From NCBI GenBank assembly GCA_036897625.1, contig JAYMTA010000016.1, positions 48,542 through 112,541 of the forward strand: a stretch of DNA of 64,000 nt, written 5' to 3'. This DNA comes from Pelargonium cotyledonis (lineage: Eukaryota; Streptophyta; Magnoliopsida; Geraniales; Geraniaceae). Position numbers and translations under genes: made by a program. Below the pieces are notes generated by a model. That model had not been told where the DNA came from. It was given only the letters and a program-made list of their open reading frames with translations, and made no database searches. Positions 38,696 to 51,732 of this stretch are shown here, piece after piece. Numbering within the stretch: the first letter of the stretch is position 1; each line of letters opens with the position of its first letter.

Positions 38696-41600
38696 ATGCA
38701 TTGTAAGGCCTTTCTAAGCATGATACTCTTTGTTTCATAGAGATACAAAGAAGCCGCTTTTGTCCTTAATTATGGGTAGGCCAATCAAACCAAGTCAGGT
38801 TTTTGTTTTAAACGAAAGCAAGTACTCGTTTTATAGTAGACCCTTTGAACTTCCTTCTAATAACAAGGTTTACCGGGCTTGACCTAAGATAATTACTAAA
38901 CACTAAAACTAAAATATTATAAAGTTTAGGATATCCCGAATGCGTCGTAGGAACTTTAAATTAATTCGACTGTTACAAACCAAACTACATGGCAGAATTC
39001 AAACAAAGTTCTCCGTTATTACACTGAAAAGCACTAGATGAATGTTGAACCATAAAGAAGACACGGACGAGACCTTGTAAGATTAGGCAACTTCTACAAG
39101 TACAAAAACTTTGATATCCGATTGTTTTAATAGTAATCGCAGGAGTCCCGGGGAGGTAGTTTAGATCTAAATTTACTGTGCTTTTGTTAAGAAATTTACT
39201 AGATTATGCTCATCCATTTCATAGCTAGAGATAACCTTTTTATTAAGTGAATATCAAACTCTAAACTTTGTTGCTCAAAATGGACACTTTTTTTCTGAAT
39301 TAACTAAAAGTTATAAGATCTCCCTCTAAGCGTGCTAAAAAAGGTAGGTTAGGGGTCTGATATCCCATCCTAAAAGAGTTCTTCGTTACTCCATGAAAGG
39401 TTAATAAATAGAATTCATTCACTTGCAGGCCTTACTTTCCCTTACTTTCCTCAGCCCCTCTTGTTGAAAGCCTCGTGGTAATTAGGGGTTTAACTAAAAT
39501 AAGTGTCTTGGTTATCATTAATACCATAGGGAGGTTAAACCTGTACTGTACACTACTGTCTGTTATGTTAAAAGGAGTTCAAACTATAAGTATATTATAG
39601 AAAAAACTAGTGGAGAGCTTTGTTATATTGAACAAGGCTAGGCTCTAAGACACAGTACCCCTTTGTAGACAATCCTGTGTTTTTGGGATACATGAATTAG
39701 ACCCATCCGTCTTCTAGTAGCAGTTTTATTCTTGTGAGTTCCCATATTAGAGGCAGCGTATGTATAAAGGTCTTAGAAGTCAGTTACTCCTTTTTTGTAA
39801 ATTCTTTGGAAAATCCCGTTTCTTTTTTTGGTAATCAGTAACATAGCCAAGCTAGACAAGAGTAAAGACTCATTTTCCTAGCCTAGGCTAGGTTGAGGTG
39901 TACAGTCCTATTCTTCCTAATAGGTGGAATTGGTTTAATGCTTTGATATAATTGAGTCATATATATAATAAGTCAAATAACGACAAGTTCTTTCCAAGTT
40001 ATAAAAGTATTAAATAAAGCCTTTTCTTCATTTCGGAACCTAGAAATTGCTAGAATAATAGGATAAATAGCTTAGGATACCTTAACTCTGTAAACCGCTG
40101 GATATATAGAAGATATTAAGGAGGATCTATTATTAAATAACTTCAGATTATTACAAACAAAAGTTCCCCCCTCTCAACAAGGGCCCTCAAAACTTACTAG
40201 TAAGGGATCCGTATAATATTAAGGAATTACTTAGTTTTGAAAGTGCGGGTACGAGCAAGTTAGCTCCTTTGGTGTCGGACCCTAGAATAGCAACCTAAAG
40301 CCTTAGGACTTTTTCCTTAGTTGACGGAAGTTCCTGAGTGGATTCTTCTCTTATTTGTGGATTTTACGCCTCTAGCTCTTTTCTAGAACTCCTACTTTGT
40401 CTCTCCTATGATCTTTATCATATTCAAGGTATGCTACCTTCTAGCCAACCTCTACTTATTATTACCTGCTTTTGTAAGATCCACTTAGAAAGGATCTCGG
40501 ACTATAAAACCTCTTTATTACACGTTCTAAAAAGAGTATAGAATTCTCACTACTTCAAGTTAGTCATAAAAACTTAAAAAGAGATTTATTATACAATCCA
40601 GTAATATGTGTTTTCTTTGCCTGAAATTGTGAAGAGCTGTTTTCTTACAACTAAATTTAAGATTATTACAGAGATTGCAGCTAGCTTTTGACAAAGTTTG
40701 GATGCCCCCAGTATATCAAAAAGAAATTCGCTGCGTGTAAACAAAAAAAGGATTCTGATCTGGGCGAGTATCTAATTTGGGGTGGTAAAGCACTGGTTCC
40801 TGTATTTTCAGGTAAAGAAAAAGTAAAGAGTCTTCTTATTCTTATTAATAAGTGTTCCTATAATTTCCAGGTTTTAATTCCGGATAATTAATAAAGTTTA
40901 GTAGTAAGTAAATATGAGAAAGAGGGAAGTCCGCTCTTGGTAGATCCTAATGCTTAAGTGAGTTAACGTACAACAGCTCGGACAAAGGTATACAACATAT
41001 CCTATCCTCTGGAATATCTAAGTCTCACCCTTGCTTTTTAATACTCAAATTTATGGAGTGAAATAGTTTGAGACAAAGAAATTAGTTAAAAGGTATTTTG
41101 TAATAATACAAAAAGGACTCCCCAGGGATATACCCTATACTGACTTAAACTTTCTTTACTAGTAAAAAAGTAAAATAAAGTAGGAGTCTTGACCTAGGTA
41201 GGGGTTCCACACTAGCTAACTAAGGAGGATCTAATCTCAAAAGTAAGAACCTTATTTGCCTCGTACCGTTTCCCTTGATTCGATTCTAAACTTGGCTTAA
41301 ACAGGGGTACTTTTAACATAAACAAGGTGTATTTGGAAGATTTCTAGTCGAGATTTTGTATTCCGGTAATTTGAAATAAAGCCAATCCAAGTTTTCTAGT
41401 TAGAATTCTGTGTTGTGATATTATTGGGGTTTGGTATTATAAATTTTATAAAGATAAATTAGCAAGGGGTCCCTTGTAAGGGCTTTAAAGGTAAAACTCT
41501 TATTCTAGTATACAATTACGAAATATATTGATTACAGAAAACAAATAGAACAAAGGTTTTCACATCAACAAAACAGTAGAAAACAAGAGCTCTAGTTCCT

Positions 41601-44267
41601 TATCTGGTTTGATAGAGCGGCTTTCTTATTAAGGAAAGTCTAAGCTTACAACATCAACCAGGCATACTATCCGGACTACGAATAGAAATCCCTACCATTT
41701 TTAAATTACAGATTTAGTACATAAACAAAAAAGGAATTACTACAATCTCTGAAGTATATCTTTAGGCAAACCCTTTATTTAGCTTTGAGTGGATCTTTGG
41801 GTCTTGCGACTAGACTAAAGCAACTTGAAAAAACAAGGGGGCAAGGTAAGGCCAGCTAGGCTCTCTTAGGCATGAGGGATTCATAAATCTCAATACTAAC
41901 TTTGTAGCATTAATTTTACTACTAGGAGTTCTCTGAACTAATAACAATAACAACTTAAAGCAATGTTCTTATTTCGCACCTACCTAATTTCTTAACACTT
42001 AACATAGGGTATGCTAAAAACACTAAGCAGGTAGTATAACACAGAGTAACCTCTTTTTATACTGATATAATTGTAGAATAAAATTTTTTGGTGTTGCTAC
42101 CTCTGAGGAGTGGAGGAGTTCCTTAGTATACATAACCCACTAAAAGGATTTTTCTTGTTATAGTGCAAAAATCTTAAAAGCGCGTCTCTACCAGTTCTCC
42201 CTTTGAAATTTTAGTGGAATACTATAAAAAGGGTCTCACTTACTTATTCCCTAGAATCCTGCATTTACAGAATAACTTAGAAAGAGCCACTTCGCTTGGA
42301 AGCCTGCACACATTATCAAGAAGCGTTCTTATAGTATTTAGAGCTTCTTTAATATATATACCTGAGTTTCTCTCGCAACTAAGCCTTGGTTAATACGGGC
42401 ATTCAAAAATATATTACAAGTCCTCACCATAGCTATCTAGTACCCAATCTAAATTTTAGTTAGAGGAATCTGATAAATAAAAACTAGGAATACTTTCACT
42501 TAAATTACTATGTTTTTTTACCTTTCCTCCCCTTTGATCCTATATCTTAAAGACGGCTCTGCTTCAACTACATTACCTCCAATTCATCTTATTTAAATTC
42601 TTTTATCTTGATTCTGTGGTATACATACGCATCAATTAAAGAAGGACTCTTTTTCCTCAAAGCATCTACTCAAGAAATAAGTTTTACCAAAGGATCTATT
42701 TACTAATCCATCAAGGTCTATATTTACAGTATAATACTCTTTTTATAACTGTAAGCGCCTCAAATATACGAGCATTACTTACTTTTTTGCCTATCCTTTT
42801 CGAGTAGGTTGACACTATATCTTTTTTATATAGAAAGATTCTAACGGAAAGCTTCAAACCCCGGCATTCACGGACTTCTTAATTGAATAAATAGACCTAG
42901 AGTTATAGTATAATTATAATATTGAGTATCTTGATTTCCCTATAAAAATACAAAATGTTTACAAAAGCATGAATATGAATTATAATTGACTAGTTTTTCG
43001 ATTTCTTAAAAAGGATTCTTTTGGATACTCTTAGATTTCCTTCCGAATTTCCTATAGGTATTTTAAAAAATAATTTATCAACGTATAAAGGTTGGACGGA
43101 TTCCTATTATATACTTAGTAAACCAATGGAGTTTTAAGGTTCTTTCATTTTTTTACACTGCAGAAAATCCATTAACAAGGATCTTCTAACCAATAGCTAT
43201 CTTTCCCCAGTCAGTAAGGCTGCTTTTCTTACTATAGTTAAGGAAAGTTAATTTAAGGATAAGCTTCTTAAAGGTAATTTAAAATAAGCTATGTTTCTAG
43301 TAAAAGTACTTATATCTGGGAATCTCTCATTCATAAAGTAAATTCTATAGCCCTTATAAACTATACCTGGGGTAAGAGAGGTTGTTTTCCTCTAGAATTT
43401 TCTAAGGAAATCCTCGGGATAAGTATAATAGAGAGCTTTGTTTTCTCCAAGCTGTCTACCAACAATCACTTTATGTAAATAACTGGGTAAAACTCGAGCT
43501 CTAGAATTATAGATTATATATGGGTTTCCTTGTTTAGAGATTCTACTCTTTACTTTTGTGTAATTTAAGATAAACTAAAAAGTAAATTTTACGTATGTTC
43601 TGGCAAGGAGGTTAAGTTATTTCTACAATATCGGTATAAAGGATACTATAGAACTTCTGATTAGAAGGAAACCGCTAAAAGGTAGTAAGAGAGGCCCACT
43701 CTTCTAAATCAGAAAGAGGATTCCAAAAGTGGAGACTTCAAGCGAAAAGGGTCCTTAATTGTGAGTTCTTTGGCGTAAGTCGAGAAACTTGTATTTGCAT
43801 TTGATAAAACAGGTGCCTATTCGTAGATTCCTATATTATATCCCGGAATCCTTTTTAAAAATGAGAAGTAAACGGACTTTTTTGAAGTCAAAGTTTTTCA
43901 TTTAGGACTTGGTAAGAATAATCTATATATATACTATTAAGAATCCTGTTACAAGGCAAGGTAAGTAAGTTTCTAAAGCCGTATACGATTGAACCTTTGA
44001 CTCCGAGATAAAGGAGATTTCTGATCTACCAACCCAAATTTACATTCAAAAAGTAAGCTCCCCCTTTCAGTAGGACTCTGTAAAGTCTTGTAATGAGAAC
44101 TAAATCTATTTCGATGTAAACGATTTTAAAACCCTTACATTCCTCTTCTTTTGAGTTATATTCGCTAAAAAGGACTTCCTTTTGCATTAGTAAAATTTCC
44201 TATATACTCTATAATAAGATATAAAAAGGACACCTATTCCCGAGAAGGGGGTCCCTTTAACTAAGAA

Positions 44268-44330
44268 TTTTTCCAGTGGTAGAACACTATCTGAATTTTG
44301 GAAAGCCGCAGGTTCAAGTTATTTTGTAAT
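44268..44330 (+). tRNA. tRNA-Phe-like sequence, degenerate
   Basis: CCAGTGGTAGAACAC is a D-arm remnant. ATCTGAATTTTGG holds a loop that would give anticodon GAA (Phe). The T-arm reads GCCGCAGGTTCAAGT, with loop 44312-44318. The 3' T-stem strand (TATTT) and the acceptor do not pair. Confidence 0.32.
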
Positions 44331-47300
44331 CTTATAACTCACTTCTTGGCTTGCTCTTAGAGCACTAAGGTCTTAAAATTTAGATAAACTGACTCTTTCA
44401 GCATCCTATTTACTTTTTAAGGGTACCCAAATTCTACACCTTTTCAATATTCAACTTTTTGTGTTCAGTCCTTTAGATGATGGGGTATAACCCCCGGGAG
44501 CTAGCATTCTGTCCAAGCCCTGTTTTTCTATACTATACTTACTTTTGCCTAAAAGTTCTTGGCTTGGGTATTAAACTTAGTATCTTTTTATCACCTGAAC
44601 TTTATCGAAGAACTTAATACAAATTAAGAATAATAAGGAAACACTCCCCTATACTTACTAAGATTATTAGAGAACACATAAAACTCTTAAGTAAAACATC
44701 TTAATAGAACACTCTTCTTTTTGTACTAGAATCTCTATAGTTCTCTTACTAGGAAACTGGAAAGGGGAATTCTAGTTAAGTGTATGTACTCTTTTATACT
44801 TTATACATTTAAGCAGCGGATCTACACCAAATTTGTATTACTAGTTCTTATTTCTACTGCCGTAAATAACTGATTAGATACCAGAACTGGTCCTTTTTTG
44901 AGAAAGTTTAAGATATAGTATGTATGTGTATTCTTAGATTTACTTAGACAAATGGAAGCTCTTTGATTAGTCTTTGCTTTGTAGAATTTTATAACAAAAG
45001 CAGGTAGTGTAAATATATGGACTATCCAGAGAAATCTATAAACTTATATATTCAAAATGACGAAACTAAGGAGCTACTTTATTACCAACTCGGATCAAGA
45101 TAATCTAATTTGTAAAGCTTTTTATTGTGCGCTATAACGCGTTATTAGGTATGTTTGTACTTTTTTATAAATTTCGTTTATTTTTAGCATATTTTTTTGA
45201 AGCTACCCAAAAATGACATACTGTGGTATGCACTAAACTGCACCTATACCTAGGACCTAGCAAAACAGTCTTGATAAACAGAGAATCCTAATTTTTTTTT
45301 TCAACTAATTAGACTTTGTAAGAGAGATTCTTCACTGAAAGTAGTGCAAAAATAAGACTAAACTCTTGTATTTATATTAAGTAAAGCGGATAACACGAAC
45401 CAGAGGACCTCCTTGGGAACCCCGGGTATAAGTTCTGACAATCGAGGGGTCTACTTTTACTTTATAAATACCAGAAATACGTCTAATTGGCGGAAAAACC
45501 AGTCAGTTACAAGACCTGGTAAGGAAACTCAATATGATTTCAATTTAGGTGTTGAGACTCCGGAGAGTTAGTTTATTATAAAGAATTCTCCGATCGAGCG
45601 CAGTGTTCCATATCCATCCATATAGGGGTTCTTCCTCTTTCATATTGGATTTTCTCTGTTGTAATTCGAAACGTTAAGGATGTTTTTTCATAGTGGGGTA
45701 TACCTGACTATTATTAACTACTTTTTGTGAATAAACGCATAAATATCGTATTTTAACTTAAGTCTTTTTTAGCTAAAGCTTCCTTTGGAATTTTCTATTT
45801 TGATTGGCTAGTTTTTTAGAAGTCGGTACTTCTCATATTAGTTAGTAGTCTTCCTTTCGAGATATACTCAATTCCTTAAACCGCGTATAAATTTGACTTT
45901 TATGACTCCAATAAAAAGATTCGAGTTTACCGCTTGTGGGATCTAAACTTAGAATACATAATCTAATAGGAAGTACTTTGGAAGCTCGCTATAACTAAAT
46001 AATACTAATACAAGGATATTTAGGTTGGAATTCCAGTACGAAGTGAAGACTCTTTACTATACTTATTCAGATTTTGTTATTATGAGAAAGAAGTCTAAGG
46101 ATTCCTTGTTTACAAGATTCCACTTACTAATAGTTTTTTTACAAGGATACAAGCTTCTATAGATAAGCTAAAACGAAGGGGTTTGGCTACGGAAGTTAAG
46201 TCAATAAAATATATAAGAGGCAACCCTCTCTAAGTGGAAAAAATGCTCGCGGTTCGTTCCTATATCTAGGATGGATCCACTTCCTATTGGATAACGTTGG
46301 ATGGGATTTGTACATATTGAAAAGGTCTTTTTTAGTCAAAATGAATTCGGAGTTATTCCTTAAAAATTGACAGAATAGCCAGTTAATGTTCAAAGAATTC
46401 CTATCCATGGATATCGATATCTTGATTTGATAGGTTTTTTCTGTAAAAGACCTGAAAATTACTAGAGTATATTACAAGAGGAGTGCTCCTGGATTCCTTT
46501 TCCTCGCTTTGTTTGATTTCGACAGCAGGTTTTGAAAAAAGTCTAAAAGCACCCGTTTGATCTCTATAAGGTATATGACTAGCTATCCCGAAAACCTTTT
46601 TATTTAAGAGTTGTAATATAAAGGGGGTACTCCCATTATCTTTTTGTGCTCTAAGTAATTATAAACAGAATGCCTTGCGCGCTTAATTTAAGATAAGAAA
46701 GTCTTTACTCAAAGGCTCTAGGGAGTTACTTCTCAAGTTTCCGATTAAGGTTAATAAGGTTCTCTTGCAATAAATGTTAGGCATTCAAAATTCTTCTATT
46801 TTTCCTATAACAGATAACAAAAAAGCTTAAAAGTTTAAATACAATAAGTAAGGCACTACTTCAACCCCTTTTTTCGGAAACTTCTATTTTATACTTCTCC
46901 GCCTATTACAATATTCTATAAAAAGCTAATATTATATGTCAACCAGAGAGCTGGCTGATATCTAAACTTATTCAATTTGACTAGATTTCCGTAAGGGATT
47001 TACAATATAAGGGTCCCTTTCATAACTAGGGAATACATTCAAAGGGATTCTAGTTCCTTTAATTCAAAATTTTTAACTATAATTAACTAAAAATTTGAGT
47101 TTATACTACCGTGCCTTGATTGTTAAAATGCCGGGGTACCCGGATATGGCGCTAAGAGGGAACTTACTTTTTCTTTAATGCTCTAGCTTTTTCAGAAGTT
47201 TTCTTTTGTATTCAATTAAGTTACTCTCTAAATTACACGTACTTTTTTATGAATGGGTTTACTTTTCAAAGCAATTGAGGATTTCTACCGAGTAAAGGCT

Positions 47301-49840
47301 TACTCTAATGATATTTATAAAAGGGCCCCCTCTAGACTTTTCATGGACACCAATATACATCAAATTCTTTCCGCGAGGGTTTTATCTGCCATTTTAGTAC
47401 TAAGTCTCCTTTCTATACTACCGGAATATTCTGGGGAGGCGCTAGCTTGGCTATTTTAAGTTGTCTGGGAGGGGTATAAACAAGGATAGATAATGTTGCA
47501 CAAGAATCCGTCCGGTTAAAAAATAAAAAAGGATTGGGTATCTAGAGCTCTATAATATGTCGAGGACCCTTTATACTGGATATTAGCCTGTTCTTGGAAC
47601 TTCGTTAAATAATGTATTAATTTTCGCTGCTTCAATTTTCTAAGGGGATCCGTTGGTCTGTAATTTTTTCGAGTTCAAAACTTGATCCGAGGTTTTTTAA
47701 TAGTAAAGAATTTTCGCTTTATTCTGAAAGCTTTGAAAAAAAAAACTGCTTTATAGGACCCCAACTAACCAGATTTATTAGTCTGTATATATCCTTTAAA
47801 AGTAAGTCCCCGTTTAGATCTTTACACTATTAATTATTACATTAAGGGGATTTGACATACCTTGTTAGGATCAGAAACCTACGATACGAATCTGAAGTAT
47901 TCAACCAAAACCTAGAGTACCTACTTTACCTTTACTGGTAGTATCACCCAGAATTTGGCTTTATCTAAGAGGTTTTTACTTTTATGTTATAAGGAATTCC
48001 CTGTTCTTTAATCAGTTGAAGTCAGTTGTTAAGATGTTTCTATTTTGCTAGCGGGTATGTCTCAGGGTTTGTACTATTATATCTTGGTTATTACCAACCA
48101 CAAGGTTATACCACCTCTTATTCACTACCTTTTTACAGCACCGGCAAATAAAAGTTAGAAGTCCGCTGTTAAACCCACTCTTCACTAAAATATTACCAGT
48201 TCAGGCCCCTCCCTCTACCCACCTCTAAGTGAAACATCAAGAGCCTAACCCCCTCCCTGTCAAACTTTCCTTGTGCCTTTTCCATCGATAATTTCGAGTT
48301 TACTAGCGTTTACCCTAGACTTTATAGGTGGGATTTGGTTTATTATATTAGGAGACTCTCTAATGAAGAAGCTCAGTAGCTTGTACAGGATCAACAAAAG
48401 ATTCCGGAGTAATAGCCGGAGTAATAGGTAGATCGCTTTTCTAATTCTAGGCTTATTGTATTGGAAAACCTCATATTAAGAAGTGGATACGGAATTGAAC
48501 TTTACAGCGGTTATCCTGGAAATAAGACTGGGAATCTATTCACACTTGTAATAAAAAGTGGGAGACCCCAGATATCCTATACTTTCTAAATTCAATATTG
48601 AAAACCCCTATTCCAAGATATGCAGTCCCGTAAGGAGTTCCTTGCATGCATAACGAGACGAGAGTCCGGCTAAATATAAATAAAAGAAGGATTTCGCAAA
48701 TAAAAATGATTCCTAGACTTAATTTTAAGAGGCGAAAGTCTTAGGAGATTGGAGTATGTTGTCAATTTCTAACTCACACTTATGTCAGAACTTCTAAAAA
48801 GATGCAAAATCCCTGAAGATTTTACTTATGAATCTCTTATAAAAGACCTGCTAATTCAAAGCTTTACAATAACTAGAGTCTCGCCTCTAACCCCGCAAAC
48901 CTAGCCAGCAGCGTCTCTTAACAATACGGCTCTTTTCAAGTAAAACTAGAAATCCTCTTTAAATTTAAAAATCAATAGGAGTAGCTCTATAATTACTTAA
49001 GTATAGAAAAAGCGCTATTAAAGGGCAAGTTCTTCTATTTATTAGTTTCTGTGTCCTATAATATATTTAAAGAGAGGTATATCTACTTGAAAAACTGGTA
49101 CTAAAAGTCCTTGGTTGTGTAGGAGTGCTGATAAATCAGAAGTTATTCATTAAATATGTGTCGGTATTTACTTTTTTTCGATCAAGATGAGGTACCTCAG
49201 ATAGTAGTTCTTTTTTAATGTATTATTCGGATAACTTGAGTAAGAAATTTCCTTAAGGCTACCAGTTCCTGTACCCGGTGTTATTACTTATTTTATTTTC
49301 TCGCATCTATTACAATCTAATCTAGGACTGCCTTGTTAATATAAAAGCAAATCCCAGTCCTTTTCTTTTATTAAGTTCGATACTTTGTTACGAAGCTCTC
49401 TTATGTTATCATTATCTGTACCTAGCGTTGAGACATAGACAAAGGGGGAAAGGGGGGCCCAATCTATCTTGCTTGAAAAGAATAATATGAGAGAATTAGG
49501 TCAGGTAAATTCCTCTGCTTTTTTGAAAGCTTTTTGTTAGTAGAAACGGGAGTTAAGGGTACTTGTAAGGTACCCCTTTGTACTTACCTCTTTTAATTAA
49601 GTTAGATTTCCTATATTTTATTATCCTTGAAACTAGACTTCCTTGTAAAATCCCAGCTATAATTTTGATACACTCACATTCTACTCCGGACTGGGTTGGC
49701 TAGGAATAATCAAGACATTAGATAGAATAAGCCCTAGTTACTACCAATCTATTGGCTTTTTGGTGTCCTGAATTCTTATCAATGGAAAGGAATTGCTTTA
49801 CTTTATTGCTCCTGAGTGTCAGAGTGTAATTTCCATAGGA

Positions 49841-50060
49841 TGACTGGGAGAGTTCTCTTGTTTCGCTTCCAAAGAGAGTAAGACCTGCTTACCGGGAGGA
49901 AGAGGAGGAAAGTCCATACTAGCCCTAGAGATAAAACCCCTGAGTATCTGGATCCGTCCTTAGTTTTTGTTCAGCTAACTGTCAGTTTTAGGAAATACAG
50001 GAGGCTCAAATCGAAACAAGAAATGCAGTACAATTTCAGGTAGGCTAAGGCTGTTCTTTG
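49841..50060 (+). ncRNA. Candidate RNase P RNA (short, organelle-like)
   Basis: The RNA subunit of RNase P cuts the 5' leader from pre-tRNAs. GAGGAAAGTCC at 49905-49915 is the conserved-region-I wording shared by bacterial and many organellar RNase P RNAs. It is preceded by a seven-pair hairpin (49853-49859 with 49872-49878). About 130 bases downstream, ACAATTTCAGGTAGGCTAA (50030-50048) loosely resembles conserved region V (ACAGAA...GGCTTA). Its GGCT can pair with AG-CC of region I, leaving the T at 49913 bulged as in helix P4. The region V match is poor and no full fold was computed, so this is a candidate only. The ~90 bp repeat at 50160 follows closely. Confidence 0.28.
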
Positions 50061-51590
50061 GTTCAAATCCTATACACTGTAAAGACAGTAACTCTAATAA
50101 ACTTCCTAAAAGAGTCACATTAAAAAGACTTTCCAAAAAGGGCTAAGGGTACTCTTATGAAATAGAATAATACCAAAGTTTATGTCTAGAATTGTTTTTA
50201 TTGCCGGTTTAAATACCAAGTAAGGTGTTGTACATTTTGACCTCTTTTGCTTTAGTAGTTATTACTACATATAGGAGAGAAAGCTTAGAGGATATAGGTA
50301 AGAGTTTCCTAATAGTTAGTAATAGATAGTCTTTGTAGTTACAATTGTTAAGGAGAATACCTCTGGGCTTCTTTGTTCTTATCGTTAAGGAGGAGAAAAA
50401 CCTTGTAAAGGTTGTGGGTAAGTTCGTATTCCTTTTTTCTGAGCCTTTTGGAAACTATTTACTGAGGAATATGTCTTTATTCATTTCCATCTAGACAAAG
50501 TAACTCCTTAAGTTTTATATAGTTGCAAGGGCAGAAAGGGACTTCTACCCTAACAGTACCCTTTTTTCAAATCAAATAAGGGGTTTAGTAAATCCTAAAA
50601 ATTGGGATAAGCCGTCCTTTTCCTCTAACTCAAGCAAAGCTCTTCTTGGTTATCTTGACAAACACTATTTTAAACTGGTAATAAAGCAGTTGTATAGTAA
50701 GAGGGAAAACTCTAAATTACATATTCAAAAAGGGGAGGTTCTGTAAACAAGTATTTGTAGGAGTTGCCTTTATCTCAAGCTGCCGAAACAATCTAGAAGC
50801 AAAAGGAAGCCCTCTCTTTTATGAGCTAGACTCTGAATCTGACTCTTCTTGACTTTTGTCTTTATTTCTTTTACCTTCTTTCATCTCTTCATCTCAATCT
50901 TAATATCTAGACCTATCTAAGTATAATCTTACTCGTTGTCAACATTCCTACCTGCTTAAAACCATAACCCCTAAAAAGGACTCCTTGGAGGTATAACCTG
51001 GAGAGGGGTAAAAGTTCTCTTATGATCTTCTAATATAAATAGGGGTATATTTTAATAAAGCAACCTAAATAAGACCTTTTAGCATACATTTGTAATATCT
51101 AATTATTATTACTTTTACTTGAACGAGACAGGAGTTTTTAAAATATAAGGCAGGAATCCTATTAAAAAGCCAACCTTAAATACTTAAATAAAGGGTCCTA
51201 TAACAACTTAGATTTTATACTATAGAAAAAAAGCCACCAGAATACGACAGTATAGCTCCAACTTCCTAAAAAGAGTATCATCACTAACAAGAATTTTTAG
51301 ACGTCACTTTACTCGCTTTTTAGTCTTACCTTAGTAAGATTTAGCTATATATATAAGAATATTTTACCGTATGGAGTAATAATAACGAGTCTCTCTTGAG
51401 AAGTCCAAAGTTAATTAGACAAGGCCCCGTAGCAAAGCGAGTGTAGCTACTCAGATTTCCAATACCGAGGGCACTCTTTCTAATCTGTTTGGATTTATTT
51501 AAAGGGTTTTATTAAACTAGAATTTCTTTATAATAGTGTTATAGCGTGTATACTAGTATTCCCTGTCTACTATCACTTTAAAAGTAGAGT
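50060..51590. other. Gene-poor region
   Basis: No gene recognised apart from the repeat at 50160-50250. A pyrimidine-rich stretch lies at about 50,820-50,960, and mini-palindromes appear at about 51.19 kb (AAAGGGTCC). A weak T-arm wording at 50051-50060 (GGTTCAAATCC) overlaps the end of the RNase P candidate. Confidence 0.5.
50160..50250 (+). repeat. ~90 bp dispersed repeat, copy 1
   Basis: It shares with 62673-62762, in the same orientation, an exact 18-mer (AAATAGAATAATACCAAA), TCTAGAAT, GTAAGGTGTT, GTACATTTTG and CCTCTTT in the same order, with substitutions and single-base gaps between. I estimate about three quarters identity. No open frame or tRNA outline is seen in it. Its function is unknown. 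Conserved blocks separated by diverged ones would suit a structured RNA or an old duplication. Confidence 0.75.
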
Positions 51591-51595
51591 AGGCG

Positions 51596-51650
51596 GTTTG
51601 AGCGAGTACCCGAATATATAGATGGCGCAGGTTCAAGTCCTGTTCTCAAT
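51596..51650 (+). tRNA. tRNA-like head of a tRNA-plus-tail repeat
   Basis: The T-arm is complete: GCAGG (51627-51631), loop TTCAAGT, CCTGT, with all five pairs counting one G-T. The 3' acceptor strand would be TCTCAAT, but no matching 5' strand exists upstream. GGTTTGAGCGAGTACCCG resembles a D-arm of a long-variable-arm tRNA. It is followed after 12 bases by the exact 11-mer CCAAGCCCTCC and the tail repeat also found at 14.75 kb. Confidence 0.42.
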
Positions 51651-51662
51651 TCTAACCAAGAT

Positions 51663-51732
51663 CCAAGCCCTCCTCTTCGTTGAGAGCCATATTCCGTTCC
51701 TCTTTTTCAGTTCCTTCAGAGCTCTTACTAAC
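51663..51732 (+). repeat. Tail of tRNA-like element, copy 2
   Basis: CCAAGCCCTCC (51663-51673), then a unit reading TCTTCGTTGAGAGCCATA, then a unit reading TTTTCAGTTCCTTCAGAGCT. The same two unit types occur at 14751-14811 but in the opposite order, so the array has been rearranged or was once longer. Confidence 0.6.

Larger units (their letters stand above)
36850..49840. other. Gene-poor A+T-rich region with mini-palindromes
   Basis: No gene recognised. The motif is dense again from about 36.9 kb (AAAGGGGGTTCCTCC near 36920, AAAAAGGACTCCCC near 41110, GGGGGTCCC near 44248, GGGGGTACTCCC near 46622). tRNA-like sequences at 38379 and 44268 are listed separately. A GAA repeat lies at 38680-38695. 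Open frames of 60-70 codons here have no recognisable family content, and several cross mini-palindromes. Confidence 0.6.

Noticed and set aside
47253-47459. 68-codon plus-strand open frame with ATG
   Set aside because: It contains a mini-palindrome (AAGGGCCCCCTC) inside the frame and shows no homology I can name.
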